NCBI GenBank assembly: GCA_903862715.1
Contig: CAIOYY010000072.1
Span: forward strand, 1-45,176
DNA from: an uncultured Alphaproteobacteria bacterium
GTDB taxonomy: Bacteria; Pseudomonadota; Alphaproteobacteria; Micropepsales; Micropepsaceae
Length of the DNA: 45,176 nt
Reading direction: 5' to 3'
The notes under the pieces are model-generated. The model had not been told where the DNA came from. It was given only the letters and a program-made list of their open reading frames with translations, and did no database searches. This document shows positions 7,151-15,945 of the stretch, in pieces. Positions within the stretch are counted from its first letter, which is position 1; every line of letters begins with the position of its first letter. Both the position numbers and the translations under genes were made by a program.

Positions 7151-8349
7151 TTCACGCCCCGTGCGGAAGCCGCGGAGCCGAGGAAGCCCTGCATCACCTG
7201 AAAGAGTTCGGGCTCGTCGAGCAGGAACGCGTCATGTCCGCGGTCGCTTTCGATTTCGACGAAGCTCACATTCGCGCCCGACGCATTCAGCGCATGCGCA
7301 ATGCGCTTGTTCTCGGAGGTCGGGAACAGCCAGTCGCTGGTGAAGGACACGAGGCAGAACCGCGCTTTGGTGCCGCGAAAGGCCTCCGCCAGCACACCGT
7401 CGAAATCCGCCGCGAGATCGAAATAATCCATCGCCCGCGTGATGTAGAGGTACGAATTGGCGTCAAAGCGGTCGACAAAGGTCATGCCCTGGTGGCGCAG
7501 ATAGGATTCGATCTGGAAATCAGCATCGAAGCCGAAGGACAACGCCTGGCGGTCCTGCAATTCGCGTCCGAATTTGCGCTGCAACGCCGCTTCCGAGAGA
7601 TAAGTGATGTGGGCGGCCATGCGCGCAACGGCGAGCCCCTTCGATGGATGAACGTCGAAGGAATTGTAGTCGCCGCCGCGCCAATCGGGATCGGCCATGA
7701 TGGCCTGACGTCCGACTTCGTGAAACGCGATATTCTGCGCCGAATGGCGCGCGCCGGTCGCAATCGGCATCGCCGAGAAGACGCGCTCGGGGTATGTCGC
7801 CGCCCATTGCAACGCCTGCATGCCACCCATCGAGCCGCCGATGACGCAGAGAAGCTTCTCGATGCCGAGTTGATCGAGCAGCATCGCCTGCGCGCGCACC
7901 ATGTCGCGGATTGTGACGAGCGGAAAATTCAGGCCGTAGATCTTGCCGGTGGCGGGATCGATGGAAGCCGGGCCGGTGGTGCCCATGCAGCCGCCCAGTA
8001 CATTGGCGCAGATGACGAAGAAGCGGTCGGTATCGATCGGCTTGCCGGGGCCGACGGCAAGGTCCCACCAGCCGGGCTTGCCCGTCACGGGATGGGTGCT
8101 GGCGACGAATTGGTCGCCGGTCAGCGCGTGCGTAATGAGCACCGCATTGCTGCGCTCGGCGTTCAGCGTGCCATAGGTGATATAGGCGATGGTGAGGGGC
8201 GACAGAACCTTCCCGGAATCGAGCACCAGCGGGTGCTCCGGGCCGAGCTCCAGCGCGTAGCCGGCATTCTCGCCCGGCGCCTTCATCGGCCTCAGGAAAC
8301 GGGGAATCAGGGTTTCGCTCAACTCGTCAACGCCTCGGCCTTGAACCAT
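7147..8349 (-). CDS. metX: Homoserine O-acyltransferase MetX
   Basis: Alpha/beta-hydrolase enzyme that acylates homoserine, the first committed step to methionine. 400 residues with the nucleophile elbow GGSMGGMQ (Ser173) and the rest of the triad, Asp339 ([11 protein letters not shown]) and His372 (DRGHDAF). MetX is usually called an acetyltransferase, but members using succinyl-CoA are known; I cannot decide from sequence. The ATG at 8349 has an AAAGGG ribosome binding site; a later ATG at 8286 lies closer to the conserved domain. A small hairpin overlaps the binding site. Coupled to metW, and preceded by another methyltransferase gene 46 bases upstream. Confidence 0.95.
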   Translation of the reverse strand: MVQGRGVDELSETLIPRFLRPMKAPGENAGYALELGPEHPLVLDSGKVLSPLTIAYITYGTLNAERSNAVLITHALTGDQFVASTHPVTGKPGWWDLAVGPGKPIDTDRFFVICANVLGGCMGTTGPASIDPATGKIYGLNFPLVTIRDMVRAQAMLLDQLGIEKLLCVIGGSMGGMQALQWAATYPERVFSAMPIATGARHSAQNIAFHEVGRQAIMADPDWRGGDYNSFDVHPSKGLAVARMAAHITYLSEAALQRKFGRELQDRQALSFGFDADFQIESYLRHQGMTFVDRFDANSYLYITRAMDYFDLAADFDGVLAEAFRGTKARFCLVSFTSDWLFPTSENKRIAHALNASGANVSFVEIESDRGHDAFLLDEPELFQVMQGFLGSAASARGVK

Positions 8350-8370
8350 AACGCCCTTTCGGGGGACGTT
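8350..8370 (-). promoter_or_regulatory. Hairpin covering the metX ribosome binding site
   Basis: On the minus strand AACG-T-CCC pairs with GGG-CGTT around a CCGAAA loop (7 pairs, one bulged T), ending immediately before the metX ATG. The AAAGGG ribosome binding site lies in the loop and 3' stem. It could damp translation or be a remnant terminator of the upstream gene; it does not match a SAM riboswitch that I know. Confidence 0.4.
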
Positions 8371-8395
8371 TTGCTAGGACCGGGGGGCCGCGAAG

Positions 8396-9079
8396 TCAAC
8401 GCGCCTCCCCCTCGGGGTCGCCTTTGACGCGGAATACGGCGCAGCTCACCCGGTAATTGTGGAGGAGCCAGTAGGGCTTCTTCATGGAGTGGAGCCAGTC
8501 CTCGAAGCCGATAAACGGGAAGGGTAGGCGGAAGAGATGCCGGAAGAGGATCAGAGGGCGCTTCTTCACCTGGTCGCGGTAGGATTCCCCGACATCGACA
8601 ATCTCCCCCTCGACCATGTCGGCCCCCGCGAACAGGGCCTTCAACGCCTCCGGCGCAGGACGGTAGAGCGTATCGATGGGATCGCGGTGGCGGGGATAAC
8701 TGTAGGGGACGGTCACGAACACATAGCCGCCGGGCCCGACAATCTCGCAGCAGCGCGCGGCGAGGCGCTCCGGCGCCCGCACATGTTCGAGAATATTGCA
8801 GCAAAGGATAGCCTTTGGCCGTAAGGCGCGTACGCGTTCAAGATCGGCATCGTCGAGAATATCGGCCTTGATATCGATGCCCTCGCCCTCGCGCATATCG
8901 AGGTGGATGACCCTCACGCCGCGCGCTTTCAGCGGCGCGAACAGGAGTCTCTCCGTCCAGGGCTGGTGGGTTTCACGCAAGGCGCGCGTGGAGCTGCCGA
9001 CATTGAGAAGCGGCGAAAGCTCGCTCACGGTCCGCCGGGTGAGGGCGCGGGTAAGCCATCCGGTTTCGGCCAGGAACAC
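8396..9079 (-). CDS. Class I SAM-dependent methyltransferase
   Basis: 227 residues with a methyltransferase fold: LLNVGSSTRALRE in the motif I position (Gly-poor), VRVIHLDMREGEGIDIKADI (acidic residue for SAM ribose), then ILCCNILEHVRAPERLAARC and GPGGYVFVTVPYSYPRHRDP, the usual motif IV/V region. The C-terminal part (LHNYRVSCAVFRVKG) is family-like. Substrate unknown; relatives often act on glycans or lipids, but nothing nearby supports that. Start GTG at 9079 with GAGGGG 8 bases upstream. It lies 46 bases upstream of metX on the same strand and may share its transcript. Confidence 0.75.
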   Translation of the reverse strand: MFLAETGWLTRALTRRTVSELSPLLNVGSSTRALRETHQPWTERLLFAPLKARGVRVIHLDMREGEGIDIKADILDDADLERVRALRPKAILCCNILEHVRAPERLAARCCEIVGPGGYVFVTVPYSYPRHRDPIDTLYRPAPEALKALFAGADMVEGEIVDVGESYRDQVKKRPLILFRHLFRLPFPFIGFEDWLHSMKKPYWLLHNYRVSCAVFRVKGDPEGEAR

Positions 9080-9098
9080 CTTGACGCCCCTCTTCTCC

Positions 9099-9135
9099 CT
9101 TACGGCCTCAGGCTTAAAGCCTTGGGCGGGGTAAG
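9099..9135. repeat. CTTAC/GTAAG-bounded intergenic palindrome
   Basis: CTTAC at 9099-9103 pairs with GTAAG at 9131-9135, enclosing AGGCT/AGCCT at 9110-9122. The 203-base gap 9080-9282 between two divergent genes holds this element and other short GC palindromes (for example GCGCCGCTTAAGGCGC near 9209-9224) and must also contain two promoters. The same CTTAC/GTAAG frame occurs at 862-911. Confidence 0.5.
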
Positions 9136-9282
9136 AAAAGCCGGTGGATCGCTTTGCTTTTTCCAGCTTGCCTCGTATCTATACGCCCCGCTGCGGGAAG
9201 CGCCGCTTAAGGCGCGCCTCTCCCCGGCATCCCGGCTTTCCTAAGGCCGGGCTTCGGCAAACGGAATTTGGCTAGACGTGGC

Positions 9283-10170
9283 ATGAGCAATAGGACCGAA
9301 ACGCTGGGTGGGCTCCGGGCCGAGATCGACGCGCTCGACGATCAGCTGCACGACCTTCTGATCCGCCGCACGGAAATCACGCGTTCGATCGCGAAGGTGA
9401 AGCACGCCGCGAGCGACAGCGGCGAGAAGCGCGCGCCCGCCATTCATCCCGCGCGCGAAGCGCAGATTCTGTACCGCCTGCTGGCGCGCCACAAAGGTGA
9501 CCTGCCGCGCCGCGTCGTCGTGCGCATCTGGCGCGAAATCATCGCCGCAAGCCTCCAAGGGCAGACGAAGTTTCAGGTCCATGTCTTCACCGGCGACAAT
9601 CAGATGGCGTTCCTCGATCTCGCGCACGCGCATTTCGGATCGCTGACGCCGGTGCGCGGCCATTCGCGCGCCTCGGCCGTCGTGCAGGAATGCGCGCTCG
9701 AAGTGGATTCGCTGGGTGTCGTCCCACTGCCCGATATGGAAGAGCAGGGCGTTCCCTGGTGGGCGCAGCTTGCCGCGCCCGGCCAGTCCGGTCCGCGCAT
9801 CATTGCGAAGCTTCCCTTCATTGTGCATCCCGAGGAAAACCAGCCGACGGCCTTTGCCATCGGCCCGGTCGAGCATGAGCCCTCGGGCGATGATACGACG
9901 CTGGTGCTGATCGAAACCGAAGCTGGCCTGAGCCGGGCGAGTCTCAATACGCTGCTGAAAGCCGCCGGGTTGGAGACCAGCCTGATCTCTGCCGGACAGG
10001 CGACCGAGAAAGGCGGAGACGGCATTTTGCTGCTCGCCGTAAACGGTTTTGTGCCGGCCAATGATCCGCGTCTCGCGGCCCTTCAGACGGCGGCGGGCGA
10101 CGCGGTGCTGCGCGTTACGCCGGTCGGCGGCTACGCCAACCCGATCGTTCTTGTCCCGGTGGCGCGATGA
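9283..10170 (+). CDS. Chorismate mutase with degenerate prephenate dehydratase-ACT tail
   Basis: 295 residues. Residues 8-92 form an AroQ-type chorismate mutase, which makes prephenate from chorismate; active-site equivalents of the E. coli PheA mutase are present (Arg12, Arg29, Lys40, Arg58, Glu59, Gln94), although the position of E. coli Asp48 appears to be His55. Residues 97-195 resemble the first lobe of prephenate dehydratase, but the second lobe is missing and the catalytic Thr-Arg-Phe motif reads TAF (189-191). Residues 204-295 look like an ACT domain without the ESRP Phe-binding motif. I infer an active mutase with a non-catalytic tail. ATG at 9283 preferred over TTG at 9268. The stop overlaps hisC (ATGA). 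Confidence 0.85.
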   Translation: MSNRTETLGGLRAEIDALDDQLHDLLIRRTEITRSIAKVKHAASDSGEKRAPAIHPAREAQILYRLLARHKGDLPRRVVVRIWREIIAASLQGQTKFQVHVFTGDNQMAFLDLAHAHFGSLTPVRGHSRASAVVQECALEVDSLGVVPLPDMEEQGVPWWAQLAAPGQSGPRIIAKLPFIVHPEENQPTAFAIGPVEHEPSGDDTTLVLIETEAGLSRASLNTLLKAAGLETSLISAGQATEKGGDGILLLAVNGFVPANDPRLAALQTAAGDAVLRVTPVGGYANPIVLVPVAR

Positions 10171-11258
10171 CCCTGTCTCCCAAACCCGGCATTCTCGACA
10201 TCAAGGCCTATGTCGGCGGACGCGCCGAAGCGCCGGGCGCGGAACGCGTCTACAAATTGTCGTCCAACGAAACGCCCTTCGGCCCCAGTCCTCATGCGTT
10301 GAAGGCCGCCGAACGCGCGCTTTCGACCGTCGGGCTCTACCCTGAGGGGAGCGCGCGTATTCTCCGCGAAGCGATTGCGGATTTCTATGGCCTCGATGCC
10401 GCCCGCATTGTCTGCGGCAATGGCTCGGATGAAATCCTCACGCTCCTCGCCAATTGCTATCTTCGTCCGAAGGACGAAGTGGTGATGAGCGCGCACGGCT
10501 TTCTCGTCTACAAAATCTCGACGCTTGCCAACAGCGCCATTCCCATCGAAGTGCCGGAGCCCCATCTGAAATTCGATGTCGACGCCGTGCTGGAACAGGT
10601 GACGGCGCGCACGCGTCTCGTCTACATCGCCAATCCCAACAATCCGACGGGAACCTATCTGTCGTCGGATGAGATGCGGCGTCTGCATGCGGGATTGCCT
10701 GCGTCCACGCTGCTCGTGATCGACGCCGCCTATGCCGAATATGCGCGCAAGAACGATTACGATGACGGTATCGAAATGGCAGCGACATTCGACAATGTCG
10801 TGGCGACGCGCACCTTCTCGAAAATCTACGGCCTTGCGGGCCTGCGCGTCGGCTGGGCCTATTGCCCGGGTCACGTTGCGGACACGATGAACCGCGTGCG
10901 CGCGCCCTTCAATGTCAACATTGTCGCCCAGCATGCGGCGATCGCAGCCCTTAACGACCGCGAGTTTACCGACCACGCCATGCGGCACAATGAAATATGG
11001 CGCACGAAACTGACGCAGGACATCCGCGCGCTGGGTTTGCGCGTCGATGACAGCGCGGGCAATTTCGTACTCATCCATTTCCCCGAATCGGGCGGCAAGA
11101 CCGCGCCCGAGGCCGATCAATTTCTGATCTCGCACGGGCTTATTCTGCGCCGGATGGAATCCTACAAGCTTCCCAATTGCCTGCGGCTCACCGTCGGCAC
11201 CGAAGAGGCGAATCTCGCTTTCCTCGCGGCCTTGAAAAAATTCTTGGCCGCGAAATGA
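10167..11258 (+). CDS. hisC: HisC-type aminotransferase (likely aromatic amino acid branch)
   Basis: PLP-dependent class I/II aminotransferase, 363 residues, of the histidinol-phosphate aminotransferase family. Visible: LSSNETPFGPSP, the ANPNNPTG loop (155-162), DAAYAEY (186-192) and the PLP lysine Lys219 in TFSKIYGLAGLRVGW. Its ATG overlaps the chorismate mutase stop and its own stop overlaps tyrA, so it is the middle gene of a coupled chorismate-to-tyrosine operon, with no other histidine genes in the window. HisC homologues can transaminate prephenate or phenylpyruvates; from context it probably serves tyrosine/phenylalanine synthesis, perhaps in addition to histidine. That role is inference. 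Confidence 0.92.
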   Translation: MTLSPKPGILDIKAYVGGRAEAPGAERVYKLSSNETPFGPSPHALKAAERALSTVGLYPEGSARILREAIADFYGLDAARIVCGNGSDEILTLLANCYLRPKDEVVMSAHGFLVYKISTLANSAIPIEVPEPHLKFDVDAVLEQVTARTRLVYIANPNNPTGTYLSSDEMRRLHAGLPASTLLVIDAAYAEYARKNDYDDGIEMAATFDNVVATRTFSKIYGLAGLRVGWAYCPGHVADTMNRVRAPFNVNIVAQHAAIAALNDREFTDHAMRHNEIWRTKLTQDIRALGLRVDDSAGNFVLIHFPESGGKTAPEADQFLISHGLILRRMESYKLPNCLRLTVGTEEANLAFLAALKKFLAAK

Positions 11259-12193
11259 GCGCGCCCGATTCCTCGCCTCTGTTCGGCAATGTCGCGCTGA
11301 TAGGCATCGGCCTTATCGGCTCCTCGATGGCGCATGCTATGCGGCGCGCGAACCTCGCGGGTCACATCGCGGGTTACGCCCGTCGTCCGGAAACGCGCGC
11401 GGTCGCCGAGAAAATCGGTTTCGCGGATTCGCTCCATGGCGATCTCGCGGAATGCGTGAAGAACGCCGATCTTGTCGTGCTGGCGACGCCCGTCGGCTCT
11501 TTTGCCGAGATTGCCTCGGAACTCGGTCCGCATCTGAAACGGGGCGCCATCATCACCGATGTCGGTTCGGTGAAGATGGCGGTGGTGCGCGATGTCGGGC
11601 CATTTGTGCCGGAAGGCGTTCATTTCATTCCCGGCCATCCGATCGCGGGCACCGAACAATCAGGGCCCGATTCCGGTTTCGCAGAACTGTTCGACGGCCG
11701 CTGGTGCATTCTGACGCCGCCGCCCGGCACGGATGTCGATGCGGTCGCAAAGCTCAAAACCTATTGGGAGAAGCTCGGCAGCAATGTCGAGGTGATGGAG
11801 CCGAAGCACCATGACCTCGTGCTCGCCATCGTCAGCCATCTGCCGCATCTGATCGCCTACAACATTGTCGGGACGGCGGCGGATCTCGAAACGGTTACGC
11901 AGAGCGAAGTCATCAAATTCTCCGCCAGCGGCTTTCGGGACTTCACCCGTATTGCGGCGTCGGACCCGACCATGTGGCGCGATATTTTCCTCAACAACCG
12001 CGACGCTGTGCTCGAAATGCTTGGGCGCTTCAATGAGGATCTGGCGGCGCTGCAGCGCGCGATCCGCTGGGGCGATGGCGATGCGCTGTTCAATCTTTTC
12101 ACGCGCACCCGCGCCATCCGTCGTTCGATCGTCGAGGCGGGGCAAGACACCGCGGCGCCGAATTTCGGCCGCAGCGGAAAAGAGAAAAACTGA
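11255..12193 (+). CDS. tyrA: Prephenate/arogenate dehydrogenase
   Basis: NAD(P)-dependent oxidative decarboxylase of tyrosine synthesis, 312 residues. The N-terminal Rossmann domain opens with NVALIGIGLIGSSMAHAM; the active-site histidine motif is FIPGHPIAGTEQSG; the helical C-terminal dimer domain follows (DLVLAIVSHLPHLIAYNI). I chose the ATG at 11255, which overlaps the hisC stop (ATGA); an upstream ATG at 11177 would lie inside hisC. Whether it prefers prephenate or arogenate cannot be told from sequence. With the mutase and aminotransferase it completes a path from chorismate towards tyrosine. Confidence 0.93.
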   Translation: MSAPDSSPLFGNVALIGIGLIGSSMAHAMRRANLAGHIAGYARRPETRAVAEKIGFADSLHGDLAECVKNADLVVLATPVGSFAEIASELGPHLKRGAIITDVGSVKMAVVRDVGPFVPEGVHFIPGHPIAGTEQSGPDSGFAELFDGRWCILTPPPGTDVDAVAKLKTYWEKLGSNVEVMEPKHHDLVLAIVSHLPHLIAYNIVGTAADLETVTQSEVIKFSASGFRDFTRIAASDPTMWRDIFLNNRDAVLEMLGRFNEDLAALQRAIRWGDGDALFNLFTRTRAIRRSIVEAGQDTAAPNFGRSGKEKN

Positions 12194-12198
12194 CCTTC

Positions 12199-12263
12199 GT
12201 CATGGCCCGGCTTGACCGGGCCACCCATCCGCCCGCGCGTCCACGCGGGCCAGGACAAATGAC
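12199..12263. repeat. Cruciform-like intergenic element between tyrA and the DUF2125 gene
   Basis: 65 bases bounded by inverted GTCAT (12199-12203) and ATGAC (12259-12263), with two internal perfect hairpins: TGGCCCGG/CCGGGCCA (12203-12223) and GCCCGCG/CGCGGGC (12231-12250). It begins 5 bases after the tyrA stop and touches the stop of the convergent DUF2125 gene. Similar elements are dispersed in many alphaproteobacteria. Here it probably acts as a bidirectional transcription end. Confidence 0.75.
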
Positions 12264-13360
12264 TATGGCACCGCGCCGCTGCTGAATGTCACCACCATTC
12301 CGGTGGCGAAGGCATTGGGGCCCTGCTGAAATGCGAGAACCGGCGTCACCGGCGCATCGCCAAAAGGAAGCGTGGCTTCCAGTCGTATTGGAATATCGAG
12401 CGTGCCGGGCATGGCGCCCGCGAACTGGCGAAAGACTTGGAGTTGCGCCCGCGCATCCGCCGGAATCATTTCCGATTGCGCCAGCGCGCCGAGAAAACTC
12501 ACCGGGTCTTCGGGGTGCGCACTGATCGTCCCGGCAAAATGATGCTCCTCGTCTAAAGCTAGTGTTCCTTCTCCCATCAGCTGCGTGCCGCCCCATGCGG
12601 CCTCGATCGGATTGAGAATCAGGGTGCCGCCCGCTTCGCGCCACGCTTCCAGCGCGTCCCGCATAACGGCGGTACCGGCGCGCAAGGTGTCGAAATGCTG
12701 GGCCTCCGTGAAATGACCCTCGATGCGCACGCGCGACAGATCGGGCCCCAGCGCGGGGCGATAGCCGCTACCGATCTGCGCGGCATCAAGGCTTGCGACC
12801 AGCGCCATCGTGTTGTCGTCTCTCGCCAGAAGATGCAATTGCGCCCGCGCGGCGGAGAAATTCCGCTCCGGCGCAGCGCCTTGCGAAACATCCTCACCCG
12901 AGACATTCAGCACATCGATATCGAACCGCGCCAGCGCGCCGTCGACGACATAGGCGCTTGCCCGCGCAATGCCGGGCGTCACCTGAAGAATATTGAGCGT
13001 GCCGTCCGCGCGCGGCCAGGAGAAGGTCTGTAAACCGTCGGCTTCCAGAATGTAGAGCGCGCGGCCATAGCTCATCGCATGCAGCGCGATGCGCTCGGCA
13101 CGCCACGCGGTGGCGCCATTATCCGCTGTGGAGGCCAGCGTCACGCCTTCGAGTGTTATGTCGAAACGGAAGGGAAATCCGCCGACCCGCTTTTCGGCAA
13201 AGGCGAGCGTGACGCCGGGGATGGCTTCGCTGCGATTAAGGCGCTCCAGCTCGGCATCAATGCGGTTCGCGACCAGATACCAATAGGCCGAGTAACCAAG
13301 TGCGAGCAACAGCAGCAGCGCGAAAGGAGCGTAGAGATAAAGGCGGTTCGAATAGGACAT
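12263..13360 (-). CDS. DUF2125 family exported or membrane-anchored protein
   Basis: 365 residues, matching my recollection of the alphaproteobacterial DUF2125 family. It starts with a single hydrophobic segment (PFALLLLLALGYSAYWYLV, about residues 11-30) that anchors it to the inner membrane or acts as a signal. The periplasmic part includes LAFAEKRVGGFPFRFDITLEG, the family's characteristic early motif, and later repeats of long beta-rich segments. The biochemical function is unknown. It is convergent with tyrA and lies 66 bases downstream of nrdJ on the same strand, separated by a hairpin. ATG at 13360. Confidence 0.85.
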   Translation of the reverse strand: MSYSNRLYLYAPFALLLLLALGYSAYWYLVANRIDAELERLNRSEAIPGVTLAFAEKRVGGFPFRFDITLEGVTLASTADNGATAWRAERIALHAMSYGRALYILEADGLQTFSWPRADGTLNILQVTPGIARASAYVVDGALARFDIDVLNVSGEDVSQGAAPERNFSAARAQLHLLARDDNTMALVASLDAAQIGSGYRPALGPDLSRVRIEGHFTEAQHFDTLRAGTAVMRDALEAWREAGGTLILNPIEAAWGGTQLMGEGTLALDEEHHFAGTISAHPEDPVSFLGALAQSEMIPADARAQLQVFRQFAGAMPGTLDIPIRLEATLPFGDAPVTPVLAFQQGPNAFATGMVVTFSSGAVP

Positions 13361-13374
13361 GTCCTCTTATCTCA

Positions 13375-13397
13375 CCTTCCCCCCGTAAGGGGGAAGG
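13375..13397. terminator. GC hairpin between nrdJ and the DUF2125 gene
   Basis: A 9-bp perfect stem, CCTTCCCCC (13375-13383) with GGGGGAAGG (13389-13397) and a CGTAA loop. It lies 29 bases after the nrdJ stop on the minus strand. There is no long T tract, so it may be a weak terminator or an intergenic palindrome. A second small hairpin (AGCGC/GCGCT) sits at 13402-13420. Confidence 0.5.
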
Positions 13398-13426
13398 GAA
13401 GAGCGCGAAGCGTTAGCGCTGCCCGC

Positions 13427-15817
13427 TTACCCGCATTTTGAATAGCCGCAGGAGACGCAGGTGTCGCAGCCTTCGAGCCGCACGAAACCGGGGGCGCTGC
13501 AGCGCGGGCAGCGTCGCGCGGGGCTTCCTTCCGCCACGGCTTCCGCCGCGGCGGCGCGTTCGGCGTCGGTTTCGCTCTCGTTCTTGTCCGGCATGAAGCC
13601 GATGGCGACGAGATGGGTTTCGATCACTTCGCCGATAGCGGCGAGTAGCGACGGCACATAACGCCCGCCCATCCATTGCCCGCCATGCGGATCGAACACG
13701 GCCTTCAATTCCTCGACCACGAAACTGACATCGCCGCCGCGCCGGAACACGGCCGAGATCATGCGCGTCAGCGCCACGGTCCAGGCGTAGTGCTCCATGT
13801 TTTTCGAGTTGATGAAAATCTCGAAGGGCCTGCGCCGCCCGTCCTGCTCGATATCGTTGATCGTGATGTAGAAGGCGTGATCGAGATCGGGCCAGCGCAC
13901 CTTGTAGGTATTGCCGGGCAACTCGCCCGGACGGTCCAGCGGCTTCGTCATATAGACGACCCCGCCCGGCATTCTCCGCTCGTCTTTTACCGGCACGAAT
14001 GCGACAGCCGCCGCCGGCATTGCGGGCGAGGAAGGGGCCGCGCCGGAAGACGCAGCAGGCAGAACACGCGGATAATTTGGCAGCGGCGCCGCGAGAGCCA
14101 CGGGCGCTTCCACTGCTTTCAACGGAGTATCCACCGCGAGCACCGAGCCTGTCACGTCATTCGGGCGATAGGTGGTGCAGCCCTTGCAACCATTGGCATA
14201 GGCCGCGTGATAGACGCTTTTGAACGCCTCGAACGAAAGATCTTCCGGACAGTTGATGGTCTTGGAAATCGAAGAGTCGACATATTTCTGCGCCGCCGCC
14301 TGCACCGCGACATGATCCTCGGGCGAAAGATTCTGCGCGTTCACGAAATAATCGGGAAGCGCGGCCTCCTCGCCGAACAGCGAACGGAATTTGCGATAGG
14401 CATAATCGGAAACGCGTTCCTCGCGGCGTGTGCCGTCCGGCATCAAGACGCGTCTCGTATAGGAATAGGCGAAGACAGGCTCGATGCCGCTCGACATATT
14501 GTCGGCGAACAGCGAGATGGTACCGGTCGGCGCAATCGACGTCAGAAGCCCGTTGCGAATGCCGTGCTGTGCAATTTTGTCCTGGATGTCTTCGGGCAGC
14601 GCCTTGATATTGGGCTGGGCGAGATAGGCATCGCGGTCGAATAGCGGGAACGGACCCTTCTCGGCGGCGAGATCGGCGGAAGCATTATAGGCGGCATCGC
14701 GCACGATCTTCAGCCAGCGTTCGATCAGCGCAAGGCTTTCAACCGAACCGTAACGCGTGCGGCAGAAGAGAAGCGCATCGGCGAGGCCCGTCACGCCAAG
14801 GCCGATACGGCGCTTGGCCTTGGCTTCTTCGGCCTGCTGGGGCAGCGGAAAGCGCGAAACTTCAATGATGTTGTCGAGAAAGCGCACCGCGACGCGGGTG
14901 AGATGGGCAAGCTCGCCCTCATCGAGCCGCGCCTCCGCCGTGAAGGGCCGCGTGATGAGCCTCGCAAGATTGATCGAGCCGAGGAGACACGCGCCATAGG
15001 GCGGCAGCGGCTGCTCGCCGCAGGGATTGGTGGCGTAAATCGTCTCGCAATAGGAAAGATTGTTCAGCCTGTTGATACGGTCGATGAAGATGACGCCGGG
15101 CTCGGCGGCATCATAGGTCGCGCGCATGATGCGATCCCACAGCGCGCGCGCCTCGACGCTGCGATAGGTTTTGCCGTTAAAGACCAGCGGCCAGGATTCG
15201 TTCTTCTCGACCGCCGCCATGAAGGCGTCGGTGACGAGCACCGAGAGATTGAAATTACGAAGGCGTTTCGGGTCGCGCTTGGCGTCGATGAAATCTTCGA
15301 TATCGGGATGGTCGCAGCGCATCGTCGCCATCATCGCGCCGCGCCTTGCGCCCGCCGACATGATGGTGTGGCACATGGAATCCCACACATCCATGAAGGA
15401 GAGAGGGCCTGACGCGTCCGCGCCGACGCCTTTCACTTCCGCGCCTTTGGGGCGCAGCGTCGAAAAATCGTAGCCGATGCCGCCGCCCTGCTGCATGGTG
15501 AGCGCGGCCTCGCGCAAATGCGAGAAGATGCCGGAGAGATCGTCCTCGATCCGGCCCATCACGAAACAGTTGAACAGCGTCACGCTGCGGCCCGTGCCGG
15601 CGCCGGCCAGAATGCGGCCGGCCGGCAGGAAGCGATGATCGGAGAGTGCGCGGGCGAAGGCATGCGCCCATTCGCGGCGGCGTTCGGGCGCTTCCGCGCC
15701 GGCGGCCGCCAGCGCCACGCGCGCCCAGCTTTCCTCGAAATTGCGGTCGATGGGCGTGCCGTCCGGTTCCTTGAACCGGTATTTCATGTCCCAGATCTGG
15801 TGTGAAAGCGTGTCCAT
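13427..15817 (-). CDS. nrdJ: Class II (adenosylcobalamin-dependent) ribonucleotide reductase
   Basis: Reduces ribonucleotides to deoxyribonucleotides using adenosylcobalamin to make the thiyl radical, so it needs no oxygen and no NrdB subunit. 796 residues. Visible: Cys84 in LFNCFVMG (redox pair), [15 protein letters not shown] (109-123), NPCGE at 264-268 (Cys266 thiyl, Glu268), and [18 protein letters not shown]. An Ala/Pro-rich linker follows, then a C-terminal domain with [20 protein letters not shown] and a Cys-rich tail ([17 protein letters not shown]) that should bind zinc and re-reduce the active site. I chose the ATG at 15817; the upstream frame to 15883 runs through an intergenic palindrome. 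No cobalamin riboswitch is visible upstream. Confidence 0.95.
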   Translation of the reverse strand: MDTLSHQIWDMKYRFKEPDGTPIDRNFEESWARVALAAAGAEAPERRREWAHAFARALSDHRFLPAGRILAGAGTGRSVTLFNCFVMGRIEDDLSGIFSHLREAALTMQQGGGIGYDFSTLRPKGAEVKGVGADASGPLSFMDVWDSMCHTIMSAGARRGAMMATMRCDHPDIEDFIDAKRDPKRLRNFNLSVLVTDAFMAAVEKNESWPLVFNGKTYRSVEARALWDRIMRATYDAAEPGVIFIDRINRLNNLSYCETIYATNPCGEQPLPPYGACLLGSINLARLITRPFTAEARLDEGELAHLTRVAVRFLDNIIEVSRFPLPQQAEEAKAKRRIGLGVTGLADALLFCRTRYGSVESLALIERWLKIVRDAAYNASADLAAEKGPFPLFDRDAYLAQPNIKALPEDIQDKIAQHGIRNGLLTSIAPTGTISLFADNMSSGIEPVFAYSYTRRVLMPDGTRREERVSDYAYRKFRSLFGEEAALPDYFVNAQNLSPEDHVAVQAAAQKYVDSSISKTINCPEDLSFEAFKSVYHAAYANGCKGCTTYRPNDVTGSVLAVDTPLKAVEAPVALAAPLPNYPRVLPAASSGAAPSSPAMPAAAVAFVPVKDERRMPGGVVYMTKPLDRPGELPGNTYKVRWPDLDHAFYITINDIEQDGRRRPFEIFINSKNMEHYAWTVALTRMISAVFRRGGDVSFVVEELKAVFDPHGGQWMGGRYVPSLLAAIGEVIETHLVAIGFMPDKNESETDAERAAAAEAVAEGSPARRCPRCSAPGFVRLEGCDTCVSCGYSKCG

Positions 15818-15831
15818 AACGGCCTGCAAAT

Positions 15832-15859
15832 TTCCCTCCCTGTATGGGGAGAGAGGGAA
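15832..15859. repeat. Intergenic palindrome upstream of nrdJ
   Basis: TTCCCTC at 15832-15838 pairs with GAGGGAA at 15853-15859 in the 128-base gap upstream of nrdJ. It belongs in style to the other GC palindromes here. It sits just upstream of the nrdJ start, in its leader or promoter. Confidence 0.4.
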
Positions 15860-15945
15860 CAAATTTCCCCTTAAGACGGGCAAATAAACGCCTCCCCGGC
15901 TAAAGAGTCAAAGCAAAAGTTCCCGCTTTGTTCTCGTTCGATAGG

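Noticed and set aside
8350..8395. Possible SAM-II riboswitch upstream of metX
   Set aside because: Only 46 bases are available and the pseudoknot pattern of SAM-II is not recognisable; a simple hairpin is all that is visible.
7144..8427. 427-residue open frame on the plus strand
   Set aside because: Antisense to metX, a by-product of GC-rich codons. The metX product has a full catalytic triad and is the real gene.
13676..14644. 322-residue frame on the plus strand
   Set aside because: Antisense to nrdJ, whose motifs are complete.
15818..15945. Possible cobalamin riboswitch upstream of nrdJ
   Set aside because: The gap is only 128 bases and I see neither a B12-box-like sequence nor the expected multi-stem layout, only a short palindrome.
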